A stretch of DNA of 64,000 bases from Bos javanicus (lineage: Eukaryota > Chordata > Mammalia > Artiodactyla > Bovidae), in assembly GCF_032452875.1 (NCBI RefSeq), contig NC_083870.1:6324001-6388000 (forward strand), read 5' to 3'. Under the pieces are notes generated by a model. That model saw nothing but the letters and a program-made list of their open reading frames with translations. It did not search any database and had not been told where the DNA came from. Shown piece by piece: positions 22,624-33,993 of the stretch. The number at the start of each line of letters is the position of its first letter. Position 1 is the first letter of the stretch. Made by a program: the position numbers and the translations under genes.

Positions 22624-23192
22624 TCAGTTCAGTTCAATTCAGTCACTCATTCATGTCCGACTCTTTGCAACCCCATGATTCGCAGCATGCCAGGCCTCCC
22701 TGCCCATCACCAACTCCCGGAGTTTACTCAAACTCATGTGCATCTAGTTGGTGATACCATCCAACCATCTCATCCTCTGTTGTCCCCTTCTCCTTCTGTC
22801 CTCAGTCCCTCCCAGAATCAGGGTCTTTTCCAATGAGTCAATTCTTTGTAGGAGGTGGTCAAAGTATTGGAGTTTCAGCTTTAGCATCAGTCCTTCCAAT
22901 GAACACCCAGGACTGATTTCCTTTAGGATGCACTGGTTGGATCTCCTTGCAGTCCAACGGACTCACAAGAGTCTTCTCCAACACCACAGTTCAAAAGCAT
23001 CAATTCTTCGGCGCTCAGCTTTCTTTATAGTCCAACTCTCACATCTATACACGACCACTGGAAAAACCATAGCATTGACTAGACGGACCTTTGTTGGCAA
23101 AGTAATGTCTCTGCTTTGCAATATGCCATCTAGGTTGGTCATAACTTTCCTTCCAAGCAGTAAGCATCTTTTAATTTCATGGCTGCAATCAC
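22624..23192 (-). mobile_element. BovB 3' part, reverse strand
   Basis: Begins with the terminal tcagttcagttcaattcag signature and extends ~570 bases into the coding region. It forms an inverted pair with the BovB at 23566-24251. A possible MIR scrap lies just left of it. Confidence 0.93.
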
Positions 23193-23344
23193 TTTTAAAA
23201 TTTATAGTAAAAATCTGGGAAAGGAAGAATTGTCCCTAAACTGGTGAAGGACAAAGAGGAGCTCAACACTAAGTTTATTTTATTGAAAATTTTATGTTCG
23301 CTCTTCTAAACATGAATGCCTCCTAGATCAAGTCTGTAGATTCA

Positions 23345-23565
23345 AATTATACTAATTATGGCACACTTCTTACAGTCTAGGCACTATTCTAAGTGCTTTG
23401 CATGTTCAGTTCCTTTCATCTTCTTAACCACCCGCATGAAGTTAGTACTATTATTTTCTCCTTTTACAGATGTGTGAACCAAGGCACAGGGCAGTTAAAT
23501 AACATGACCCCAGTCACACAGCTCTTACATGGCAGCCACACCATGATTTAAAACCAGGTACTCTG
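23345..23565 (-). mobile_element. MIR SINE fossil, left part
   Basis: Good reverse MIR: 'tctaggcactattctaagtg', 'cttttacagatgtgtgaacc', 'agtcacacagctctta'. BovB 23566-24251 interrupts it, and the MIR resumes at 24252. Confidence 0.8.
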
Positions 23566-24251
23566 GCTCAACATTCAGAAAACTAAGATCATGGCGTCTG
23601 GTCCCATCACTTCATGGGAAATAGATAGGGAAACACTGGAAACAGTGTCAGACTTTATTTTGGGGGGCTCCAAAATCACTGCAGATGGTGATTGCAGCCA
23701 TGAAATTAAAAGACGCTTACTCCTTAGAAAGAAAGTTATGACCAACCTAGATAGCATATTAAAAAGCAGAGATATTACTTTGCCAACAAAGGTCCGTCTA
23801 GTCAATGCTATGGTTTTTCCAGTGGTCATGTATGGATGTGAGAGTTGGACTGTGAAGAAAGCTGAGCACCGAAGAATTGATGCTTTTGAACTGTGGTGCT
23901 GGAGAAGACTCTTGAGAGTCCCTTGGACTGCAAGGAGATCCAATCAGTCAATCCTAAAGGAGACCAGTCTTGGGTGTTCAATGGAAGGACTGATGCTGAG
24001 GCTGAAATTCCAATACTTTGACCACCTCCTACAAAGAGCTGACTCATTGGAAAAGACCCTGATGCTAGGAGGAATTGAGGACAGGAGGAGAAGAGGATGA
24101 CAGAGGATGAGATGGCTGGATGGCATCACTGACTCGATGGACATGGGTTTGGGTGAACTCTAGGAGTTGGTGATGGACAGGGAGGCCTGGCGAGCTGTGA
24201 TTCATGGGGTCACAGAGAGTCGGACATGACTGAGTGACTGAACTGAACTGA
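23566..24251 (+). mobile_element. BovB 3' part inside a MIR
   Basis: A forward, 5'-truncated BovB. A 169-codon frame (23591-24100) covers the C-terminal part of its polyprotein, with the recognisable 'VVMYGCESWTVKKAEHRRID'. The hexamer 'actctg' occurs at both junctions (23560-23565, 24252-24257). Well preserved, but only a fragment. Confidence 0.93.
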
Positions 24252-24298
24252 ACTCTGACTCCAGTGCATGAAATCTTCACCATTAGGCCATAGCACCT
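24252..24298 (-). mobile_element. MIR SINE fossil, right part
   Basis: 'actctgactccagtgcatg' continues the MIR exactly where it broke off at 23565. Confidence 0.75.
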
Positions 24299-24351
24299 CA
24301 CTTAATTTTCTTCCATTTTGCTCTGTTCCATTCCATTATTTTCCATACTAG

Positions 24352-24668
24352 GGCTTCCCTTGTAGCTGAGCTGGTAAAGAATCCCCTTCAATGCAGGAGG
24401 TCCCACTTTGATTCCTGGGCCAGGAATATTCCCTGGAGAAGGGATGGGCTACCCATTGCAGTATGCTTGGACTTCCCTAGAGGCTCAGATGGTAAAAAAT
24501 CTGCCTGCAATGCAGGAGATCTGGGTTGGGAAGATGCCCTGGAGGAAGGCATGGCAACCCACTCCAGTATTCTTGCCTAGGGAATCCCATAGACAGAGGA
24601 GCCTGGAGGGCTACAGTCCATTGGGTCGCAAAGAGTCAGATGCATCTAAGTACAGTACACAGCACATT
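24352..24668 (+). mobile_element. Dimeric Bov-tA SINE
   Basis: First head unit ('gggcttcccttgtagctgag') truncated near 'cagtatgctt', then a second complete unit. Same dimer architecture as at 17706-18015. Confidence 0.92.
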
Positions 24669-24797
24669 TCCATTTATCCTTGTCTATTCTACCCTTCCCT
24701 CACTCCTCATTTACATCCTGCTTTCCCTCCCTCTCTTCATAAGATGAATGACCTAAGGTTAAAGAACCAAGAAGGAGAGACACATAAATATATCATT

Positions 24798-26600
24798 TTA
24801 AAGGCAAGGGTGCCCACTCTCACCACTACTATTCACTATAGTTTTGGAAGTTTTAGCCACAGCAATCAAAGAAGAAAAATAAATAAAAGGAATCCAAATT
24901 GGAAAAGAAGAAGTAAGTATCTCACTGTTTGCAGATGATATGATCCTCTACATAGAAAACCCTACAGACTACACCAGAAAATTACTAGAGCTAATCAATG
25001 AATATAGTAAAGTTGCAGGATATAAAACCAACACAGAGAAATCCCTTGCATTCTTATAAACTAACAATGAGAAAACAGAGAGAGAAATTAAGGAAACAAT
25101 TCCATTCACCATTGCAACGAAAAGAATAAAATAGTTAGGAATAAATCCACCTAAAGAAACAAAAGACCTATATATAGAAAACCATAAAACACTGATGAAA
25201 GAAATCAAAGACAAAACAAATAGATGGAGAAATATATCATGCCATGGATCAGAAGAATCAACATAGTGAAAATGAGTATACTACCCAAAGCAATCTATAG
25301 ATTCAATGCAATCCCTATCAAGCTACCAATGGTATACCAATGGTTTCTGAGAACCAGAACAAAAATAATTTCAAAATTTCTATGGAAATACAAAAAACCT
25401 CGAATAGCCAAAGCAATCTTGAGGAAGAAAAATGGAACTGGAGGAATCAACCTACCTGACTTCAGGATCTACTATAAAGCCACAGTCATCAAGACAATAT
25501 GGTACTGGCACAAAGACAGAAATATAGATCAATGGAACAAAATAGAAAACCCAGTGATAAATCCACGCACCTATGGACACCTTATCTTTGACAAAGGAGG
25601 CAAGAATATACAATGGATTAAAGACAATCTCTATAACAAGTGGTGCTGGGAAAACTGGTCAACCACTTGTAAAAGAATGAAACTAGAACACTTTCTAACA
25701 CCATACACAAAAATAAACTCAAAATGGATTAAAGATCTAAACGTAAAACCAGAAACTATAAAATTCCTACAGGAAAACATAGGCAAAACATTGTCCGAAA
25801 TAAACCACAGCAGGATTCTCTATGACCCACCTCCCAGAGTAATGGAAATAAAAGCAAAAATAAACAAATGGAACCTAATTAAACTTAAAAGCTTTTGCAC
25901 AATGAAGGAAATTATAAGCAAGGTGAAAAGACAGCCTTCAGAATGGGAGATGATAATATCAAATGAAGCAACTGACAAAGAATTAATCTCAAAAATATAC
26001 AAGCAGCTCATGCAGCTCAATTCCAGAAAAATAAATGACCCAATTAAAAAGTGGGCCAAAGAACTAAACAGACATTTCTCCAAAGAAGACATACAAATGG
26101 CTAACAAACACATGAAAAGATGCTCAACATCACCCATTTCAGAGAAACACAAATCAAAACCATAATGAGGTACCATCTCACGCCGGTCAGAATGGCTGCT
26201 ATCCAAAAATCTACAAACAATAAATGCTAGAGAGGGTGCAGAGAAAAAGGAACCTTCTTACACGTTGGTGGGAATGCAAACTAGTACAGCCACTATGGAG
26301 AATAGTGTGAAGATTCCTTAAAAAACTGGAAATAGAACTGCCATATGACCAGAAGTCCCACTGCTGGGCATACACACTGAGGAAACCAGAATTCAATGCA
26401 TGAGACAGGACGCTCAGGGCCAGTGCACTGGAACAACCCTGAGGAATGGGATGCGGAGGGAGATGGGAAGGGGGTTCAGGATGGGGGACACATGTATACC
26501 CATGGCTGATTCATGTAAATGTATGGCAAAAACCACTACAATATTGTAAAGCAATTAGCCTCCAATTAAAATAAATTAATTTAAGAAGAAAAGAAAAAAA
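24798..26600 (+). mobile_element. Bovine-type L1 with a 3' internal deletion
   Basis: 5'-truncated L1 that starts just before the reverse-transcriptase active-site region. At 24928-24939 the frame reads F-A-D-D, the catalytic motif of L1 ORF2. After the ORF2 end, at about 26394, it jumps from 'gaggaaaccagaatt' straight to the last ~200 bases of the 3' UTR. Several hundred bases present in other copies here are therefore missing. It ends in an A-rich tail. A possible duplication 'cataaatat' lies near both ends (24783-24791, 26608-26616). Confidence 0.92.
25224..26165 (+). pseudogene. L1 ORF2 C-terminal remnant, 313 codons
   Basis: The frame starts at an internal ATG and encodes the region after the reverse transcriptase: the conserved 'NIVKMSILPKAIYRFNAI' block and 'KLEHFLTPYTKINSKWIKDL', up to the segment before the C-terminal Cys-rich domain. 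The reverse-transcriptase core upstream is broken by stops and the endonuclease is absent, so no activity is possible. L1 ORF2 is normally about 1,270-1,280 residues; roughly a quarter survives open. Retention of a long frame reflects youth, not selection. Confidence 0.9.
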
Positions 26601-26729
26601 TGCATGTCATAAATATGAATACAGAAATATATATCCATAGATACATTGTACACATGCATGGGCAAAACTGTAGCTATCATCTGATTTCCTGCTTTTTTGT
26701 CCTCCCCTATCAAGTCATGTTTTATTCCC

Positions 26730-27365
26730 GGAATAGAAGCAAGAACTATTCCGTCAAAATGCTAAGTCAGATCATGTCAATTCCTCTCTTCCAAATTGTC
26801 CAAAGCCTTCAGATATCACTTAGAGTAGAAGCCAAAATTCTTCAGTAGCTGCAAAATCCTGCAAGACCTGAACCTCATTATTTCATTTTATGTACTTCTT
26901 GCAGCTTCAGCCACACTGGTCACCTCGATATTCCTTGTTCTTGTGAAGCCTGCTTTGACGTTAGCATCTTTGCCCTTGCTCCTCCCTGAAATGCCCTTCT
27001 CCCAAACATATCTGTCTGGTTTATTCCCTTCTTTCTTTTTAGGCCTTTGCTCCAATGTCAACTTCTCAGTGAGGCCCCTTCTGGTGACCCAATTTGAAAC
27101 TGAACTCCACCCTACACTTTTCTGCTTTGTTGTCCCATACAGCACTTGCTACCATAGAATTGATTATTTACTTTGCATCTTGTCATCATCCAACCCACTC
27201 CATTCCCCATAGGATATAAATTATTACATTCTATATATACTATAAAAAATATCCCTTAAATAGCAAAGGGATTCTTATCTCTTTTATATGCTTATGCATT
27301 CCTAACACCTAGAATAATGTTTGCCATATGGTCACTCACTAAGTTATTTATTGAATTTATGAAAA
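26730..27365 (+). mobile_element. L2 LINE 3' fossil
   Basis: Forward L2 3' region: 'tgcaaaatcctgcaagacct', 'ggcctttgctccaatgtcaac', 'cagtgaggcccc', then the terminal 'cctaacacctagaataatg' and 'ttattgaat'. No L2 frame is intact. Confidence 0.72.
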
Positions 27366-27499
27366 AATATTTAATAGGGTAGGAAAGGAAACAGAAATAC
27401 TTATAAAATTCTTCACAGAGATGGAGACATTTGAATTGATCATTGAATAATGAGTAAGCAATCTGTTGACTAGATAAGGATGAGGAGGAAGCATTTATG

Positions 27500-27830
27500 T
27501 AAAGACACAAAGACACAGACATAGAGAACAGACTTGTGGACTTGGCGGGGTGGGGAAGGAAGGAGAGGGTGGGTTGTGTGGAGAGAGTAACGTGGAAATG
27601 TTCATTACCAAATGTAAAATAGATAGCCAATGAAAATTTGCTGTATAACTCAGGGAATTCAAACCGGGGCTTGGTAACAGCCTCGAGGGGTGGGATGGGG
27701 AGGGAGATGGGATAGAGCTTCAAGAGGGAGGGCACATGAGTAAACCTGTGGCTGATTCATGTTGATGTTTGGTAGAAACAAAGACAATACTGTAAAGCAA
27801 TTACCCTTCAATTAAAAATAAATTAAAAAA
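27500..27830 (+). mobile_element. L1 3' UTR, older cetartiodactyl type
   Basis: Runs from 'acagacttgtggacttggc' to 'caattaaaaataaattaaaa'. It differs consistently from the young bovine L1 ends elsewhere in the window and resembles those at 45.5 and 45.6 kb, so it belongs to an older L1 wave. Confidence 0.8.
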
Positions 27831-28159
27831 AAGACAGTCGAAGGACACTTAGTACATATAAGGAACCCATCTATGACATGTATATCTTTATAAAACACAT
27901 TAATAAATATAGATGGAAGATACAAAAACTAAGTAAATAAATAATACGGCTGACTTAGGGGACTGTGAGTAATATGGCATGACTGGATTTGAGTGTGGAA
28001 TGGTAGGAACTGAAGTGAGAGAAACAAAAGTCCATATACATGATGGATAGGAACATCATTATTGTGGTGATGTGACATTGCTGATAAGTTGTAATCATGA
28101 GAGTGACTTGATATGATTTTTATATGTCACAAGGTACAACCTATTTTTTTTTTTGAAAT
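27831..28159. other. Unassigned sequence
   Basis: No gene or repeat recognised; ends in a T run before the SINE. Confidence 0.4.
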
Positions 28160-28378
28160 ATGAAAGGAAAAAGTGAAAATGTTAGTCACTCCGTTGTGTC
28201 CGACTCTTTGTAACCCCATGGACTGTAGCACACCAGGGTCCTCTACCCATAGAATTCTCCAGGCAAGAATACAGGAGTGGGTAGCCATTCCCTTCTCCGT
28301 GAGATCTTCCCAACTCAGGGATCAAGCCAGGTTTTCTGCATTGCAGGCAGATTCTTTACAGTCTGAGTCACAAAGAAG
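28160..28378 (-). mobile_element. Bov-tA SINE
   Basis: Reverse-strand SINE, with the head eroded at the right ('gtctgagtcacaaagaagc'). Confidence 0.9.
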
Positions 28379-28892
28379 CTAAACATAGTTTTCTAAAATA
28401 TAGTAGATGAAGAAATAATGACACAGCTTAGGAATAAACAAAACGACATATATTTTAGCACTTACAATGTGAACTAGGGCAATGACTGGAAATAAAGTGA
28501 AAGGAATGGATTTGATTGCCATTGAAAATAAAGAACATTCATGAAATCATGATCAATCAGCAAGGAGATTGTGTAAGGAGTGTTAGGAAAAAGGGGAGTC
28601 TAAAAGTAATGCCCAGATCTTAGGCTTGATAACCTGATGCATCTAGAGAGGAGAGGAAAAGAGTAAGTTAGGCGTAATTAGTTCTGAATGAGTCATGTTG
28701 AGTTGAAAGTGCTTGTATTATATTCAGAGGATCCCTGGGTAGGACAAAAAGAGGTGAATAGTTTTCTGATTTATCTGGAATGAACTGAGACCCACTACAA
28801 ATAATGCAGCTCCATTAATTCATCTTCCACCAAGGTGAGAGTTGACTATGCCCATTTTGGAAGACTTTCAGTTTTACTGTATCTAGTTAACT
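28379..28892. other. Unassigned sequence
   Basis: No gene or repeat recognised. Confidence 0.4.
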
Positions 28893-28978
28893 TACATTAT
28901 AATCACCTGAGATGCTTGCTAACAATGCAGATTCCATAGGTCTAGCTTTGAATTGGCATTATTAACAAGCATTTTTAT
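28893..28978. mobile_element. MER5A-like hAT fragment, left part
   Basis: 'ataatcacctgagatgcttg' and 'ggcattattaacaagcat' match the MER5 type of non-autonomous hAT element. The element is interrupted by BovB and resumes at 32069. Confidence 0.65.
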
Positions 28979-31900
28979 GATCCATGACATATAGGGCCAC
29001 CCAAGATGGATGATGCAGAGTTTTGACAAAATGTGGTCCAATGAGAAAGGAATGGCAAACCACTTCAGTATTCTTACCTTGAGAACCCCATGAACAGTAT
29101 GAAAGTGCAAAAAATATGGGACACTGAAGGATGAAATACCCAGGTCCGTAGGTGCCCAATAAGCTACTGGAGAAGAGTGGAGAAATAGCTCCAGAAAGAA
29201 TGAAGTGGCTGAGTCAAAGCAAAGACATTGCCAAGTTGTGGACATGACTGGTGACGGAAATAAAGTCTGATGCTTTAAAGAACAATATTGTATAGGAACC
29301 TGGAATGATAGGTCCATGAATCAAGGAAAATTGGAAGTGGCAAGAGTGAACATAGATGTTTTAAGAATAAGTTAAGTAAAATGGATTGGAACGGGCAACT
29401 TTAATTCAAATGACCATTATATCTACTACTGTGGGTAAGAATCCCTAGAAAAAATGGAGTAGCCCTCACAGTCAACAAGAGTCTGAAATGCAAACTCTTA
29501 CTTGGGTGCAATCTCAAAAACAACAGGATGATCTCATTCGTTTCCAAGGCAAACCATTCAATATCACAGTAATCCAAGCCTATGTCCCAAACACTAATGC
29601 TGAAGAAGATGAAGTTCAATGGTTCTGTGATGACCTAGAAGACCTTCTAGGACTACAACCAAAAAAGATGTCCTTTTCATTATAGGGGACTGGAATATAG
29701 GAAGTCAAGAAATACCTGAAGTAACAGGCAAGTTTAGCCTTGGAGTACAAAATGAAGCAGGGCAAATGTTAATAGAGTTTTGCCAAAAGAACACACTGGT
29801 CATAGCAAACACCCTCTTCCAACAACACAAGAGAAGACTCTACACATGGATGTCACCAAACAGTCAATACCAAAAAAAGATTGATTATATTCTTTGTAGC
29901 CAAAGAAGAAGAAGCTCTATACAGTCAGCAAAAACAAGACCGGGAGCAGACTTGGCTCAGATCATGAACCGCTTATTGCCAAATTCAGACTTAAATCAAA
30001 TAAAGTAGGGAAAACCACTAGAGCATTCAGGTATGACTTAAATCAAATCCCTTCTGACTATACAGTGGAAGTGACAAACATATTCAAGGAATTAGTTCTG
30101 ATAGGCAAAATGTCTTAAGAATGATGGACAGAGGTTCATAACATTGTACAGGAGATGGTGATCACAACCATCACCAAGAAAAAGAAATGCAAAAAGGCAA
30201 AGTGGTTTTCTGTGGAAGCCTTACAAAGAGCAGAGAAAAGAAGAGAAATGAAAGGCAAAGGAAAATAGGAAAGATATATCCATCTGAATGCAGAGTTCCA
30301 AAGAATAGCAAGGCGAGATAAGAAAGCCGTCCTAAGTGATTAGTGAAAAGAAATAGAGGAAAGCAATAGAACAGAAAAGACTAGAGATATTTTCCAAAAA
30401 ATTAGAGATATTAAGAGAACATTTTATGCAAAGATGGGCACAATTAAGGACAGAAACAGTATGGACCTAACAGAAGCAGAAGATATAAGAAGAGGTGGCA
30501 AGAATACACAGAACTACACAAAAAAGATCTTGATGACTCAGATAAGTGCAATGGTGTGATTACTCATCTAGAGTCTGGAATGGGAAGTCAAGCGGGCCTT
30601 AGAAAGCATCTCTATGAACAAAGCTAGTGGAGGTGATGGAATTCCAGTTGAGCTATTTCAAATCCTGAAAGATGATGCTGTGAAAATGCTGCACTCAATA
30701 TGCCAGCACATTTGGAAAACTCAGCAGTGGCCATAGGACTGGAAAAGGTCAGTTTTCATTCCAATCCCAAAGAAAGACAATGCCAAAGAATGCTCAAATT
30801 ACCACACAATTGCACTCATCTCACATGCTAGCAAAGTAATGCTCAAAGTTCTCCAAGCTAGGTTTCAGTGGTGCGTGAACCAAGAACTTTCAGATGTTCA
30901 AGCTGGATTTAGAAAAGGCAGAGGAACTAGAGATCAAATTGCCAACATCTGTTGGATCATGGAAAAGTCAAGAGAATTCCAGACAAACATCTACTTCTTC
31001 TTCATTGACTACACTATAGCCTTGGACTGTGTGGATCAGAACAAACTGTGGAAAATTCTTAAAGAAATGGGAACACCAGACCACCTTACCTGCCTCCTGA
31101 GAAATCTGTTGCAGGTCAAGAAGCACCAGTTAGAACCTTACATAGAACAAATGACTGGTTCCAACCTGGAAAAGAAGTAATTCAAGGCTGTTTATTGTCA
31201 CTCTGCATATTTAACTTACATGTGGAGTACATCATGCAAAATGTCAGGCTGGATGAAGCATAAGTTGGAATCAAGATTGCCATGAGCAATATCAGCAATC
31301 AAATATGCAGATAACACCACCCTTATGGCAGAAAGTGAAGAGGAACTAAAGAGCCTCTTGATGAAGGTGAAAAGGGGGAGTGAAAAAGCTGGCTTAAAAC
31401 TCAGCATTCAGAAAACTAAGATTATGGCATCCAGTCCCATCACTTCACAGCAAACAGGTGGGGAAACATGGAAACAGTGACAGACTTTATTTTCTTGGGT
31501 TCTAAAATCACTGCAGATGGTGACTGCAGCCATGAAATTAAAAGACACTTGCTCCTTGAAAGAAAAGCTATGACCAATCTAGACAGCATATTAAAAAGCA
31601 GAGGCATTACTTTGTTGACAAAGTTCCATCCAGTCAAAGCTATGGTTTTTCTAATAGTCATGTATGGATGTGCAAGTTGAACCATAAAAAATCTTGCACC
31701 AATGAACTGATGCTTTGAACCATGGTGCTGGAGAAGACTTTTAAGAGTCCCATGGACTGCAAGGAGATCAGACCAACCAATCCTAAAGAAAATCACCCCT
31801 GAATATTCATATAAAGGACATGCTGAAGCTGCAGTACTTTGACCACCTGATGCAAAGAGCTAACACATTTGAAAAGACCCTGATGCTGGGAAAGATTGAA

Positions 31901-32068
31901 GGCAGGAGGAGAAGGGGATGACTACAGATGAGATGGTTGGATGGCATCACCGACTTGATGCACATGAGTTTGAGCAAGTTCCAGGAGTTGTTGATGGACA
32001 GGGAAACCTAGCATGCTGCAGTTCATGGAGTTACGAAGAGTTGGATACAACTGAGCAACTGAACTGAG
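28979..32068 (+). mobile_element. Near-full-length but decayed BovB, ~3.1 kb
   Basis: Includes 5' non-coding sequence ('caaaccacttcagtattctt' near 29060), the endonuclease region (about 29350-29990), the reverse-transcriptase region (about 30600-31400) and the 3' end. BovB is about 3.2 kb when complete, so little is missing. It is inserted in a MER5A-like element. Its larger divergence from the copy at 55 kb marks it as considerably older. Confidence 0.9.
29380..31440 (+). pseudogene. BovB endonuclease/reverse-transcriptase pseudogene
   Basis: Recognisable pieces in order: an endonuclease block around 29530-29690 ('NITVIQAYVPNTNAEEDEVQ'), a reverse-transcriptase finger/palm block near 30600-31000, and the motif-A-like 'FIDYTIALDCVDQNKLW', where the usual A-F-D is changed to A-L-D. 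The catalytic Asp-Asp region follows near 31310. Many stops and frameshifts split the frame into pieces of at most 113 codons. Clearly dead. Confidence 0.88.
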
Positions 32069-32125
32069 CAAATACTTTTAGGTGATTTTGATGCTGGTAG
32101 TTCACGGGCCATATTTAGGGAAATG
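32069..32125. mobile_element. MER5A-like hAT fragment, right part
   Basis: 'ttaggtgattttgatgctgg' followed by 'agttcacgggcc' continues the element seen at 28893-28978, which dates the BovB as later. Confidence 0.6.
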
Positions 32126-32261
32126 TTATTTTAGACAAAACTGAAATCAATAACCATGGTTGACGGATGACCAACTGGAGCTCAATGTGTGACTCCTCCC
32201 CAGCAGTCTGTATCCTTCTAATTTATCAAAATTTTCTGACCCACTTCTTATACTCCTTCCT

Positions 32262-32492
32262 CATGTTTAATTACCATCTATTGAGCAGATTTGCATTAAT
32301 TGTCACATTTAATTCTGACAGCCATGAAAGGTAGGAATTTGCTACATTCTGAGGAGAAAGGAACTGAGCTCGGAGACTTTTGATAGCATACCCGAGATCC
32401 TTGAATTAATCAGTAATAATAGAGAATCATACTTTCACTGTCTGATTCCAAGACTTGCACCCTTTCCACTGTGGCATGGCACTTCCTCCATA
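32262..32492 (-). mobile_element. MIR SINE fossil
   Basis: Reverse MIR: 'ccatctattgagcagatttg', 'ttctgacagccatgaaagg', 'gattccaagacttgcaccc', nearly the full length. Confidence 0.72.
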
Positions 32493-32574
32493 GAGCCTTA
32501 CTGGTGAGTTGTTTCCTTTTTAAAAAGTTTAAATGCCACAAATTTCAGCACTATTTAACATGTGCTATGGTGCA

Positions 32575-32810
32575 CATGGGCTACCCAGGTGGTGCTAGTG
32601 GCAAAAAGCTGCCGGCCAGAGCAGGAGATGTAAGAGATGCAGATCAGGAAGATCACTGATCTTCTATTCCTGGGTCAGGAAGATCCACTGGAGTAGGGTA
32701 TGACAACCGACTCCAGTATTCTTGTCTAGAGAATCCAATGGACAGAGGAGTCTGGTGGACTTCAGTCCATGGGGTCACAAAGGGTTCAACACATGGAAGC
32801 GACTTAGCAC
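32575..32810 (+). mobile_element. Bov-tA SINE with target duplication
   Basis: Forward SINE with a rearranged head: a short palindrome-like repeat 'ggaagatcactgatcttc' replaces part of the tRNA-like region. Flanked by 'atggtgca' (32567-32574 and 32811-32818). Confidence 0.9.
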
Positions 32811-32818
32811 ATGGTGCA

Positions 32819-33587
32819 TTATTTACTAGCTAATTTTCACATATTAAAATTATATCCTGAACTCTGCATTCTACAACCACAGACTCCCCTTTAGTTTTCT
32901 GACCATCCCAAAGGGCCAGGCACTCAAAACAGTATTTAGTAGGAGTTCAATAACAATGTACTCAATTCCCCTGAGGTTTCCGCAGGCTGCTCCAAGAGGT
33001 GGCAGGCGCTGACTTCCTATGTGCTCTTGGATGACTCACTGTCTTAAATTCTCCCTTTTAACATGAGAAAATTCATACAATTTTTTAGCACTTGAGTCAC
33101 AGGAATTTTGGGAAGGGTAACGATGATGCTGTGATAAACTTGCAGTGAATCAAAGTAAAGATATTAATTTGTAAGTAGAATATTAATTACTTATTAAGGA
33201 GGGATAGTACTGTTTTTTTTAAAAAAAAAAAGGATTTCTAAGTCTCTTTGCCAGAAAATTAATAGGTACTTCCTGTTCTCAGAAAATCCATTTACTTCCC
33301 CCAGGACCAGGATGGGTCTAGTGTGCTCAAATCTTCCGATAAGCAAAGCAAGGTCTGGTGCAGAGACAAAGGGTCAAGCTGCAGGGTGGCCATAGAAAGC
33401 AGATGCTATGATCCTATAGGCCCAGAGGCTGGCATCTCACGCTTTATTACTCAGCCCAGGGCAGAATCAAAAGTCAATTGCACCATGAGAGATGAGTTCA
33501 GTGTCTCAACTGATGCAAACACAACTTGCCACAAAGATTCCACCCTGGCTCACCAGGGGCTCGAGAAGGTAACCGGAATAGTAGTAG
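32819..33587. other. Unassigned sequence
   Basis: No gene recognised. Contains a T8/A11 run at about 33212-33232 that can fold on itself. Confidence 0.45.
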
Positions 33588-33790
33588 TAGTGTTAGTTAC
33601 TCAGTCGTGTCTGACTCTTTGCAACCCCACAGACTGTAGCCCGCCAGGCTCTTCTGTCCGTGGGATTCTCCAGGCAAGAATACTGGAGTGGATTGCCATT
33701 CCCTTCTCCAGAGGATCTTCCAGACCCAGGTATCAAACCTGGGTCTTCTGCATTGCAGGCAGATTCTTTACCATCTGAGCCACAGGGAAG
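33588..33790 (-). mobile_element. Bov-tA SINE
   Basis: Reverse-strand SINE with a 'tagtagtagtag' tail in place of poly-T at the left, ending 'accatctgagccacagggaag'. Confidence 0.92.
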
Positions 33791-33976
33791 ATAAGGACCA
33801 GATTTTTACTGAATCAGAACCAGAAAGAGTGATTGTAACATCTCATAAAAACTGAGGAACATTAAAGTAGAGGTAAGAGATCAGAGACTTGCAATTTTGT
33901 TTTAAATTTGAGGAAATAAGATCTAATGAAGACTTTCCACTTCAAATCAATTTAGAAATCATCCCTCCAGAACCAT

Positions 33977-33993
33977 AAAAAAAAAAAAAAAAA
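33977..33993. repeat. Poly-A run
   Basis: Seventeen A residues without a recognisable retroposon upstream. Confidence 0.9.

Noticed and set aside
25224..26165. 313-codon frame as a host gene
   Set aside because: Clearly L1 ORF2 C-terminal sequence; the rest of the element is truncated or broken.
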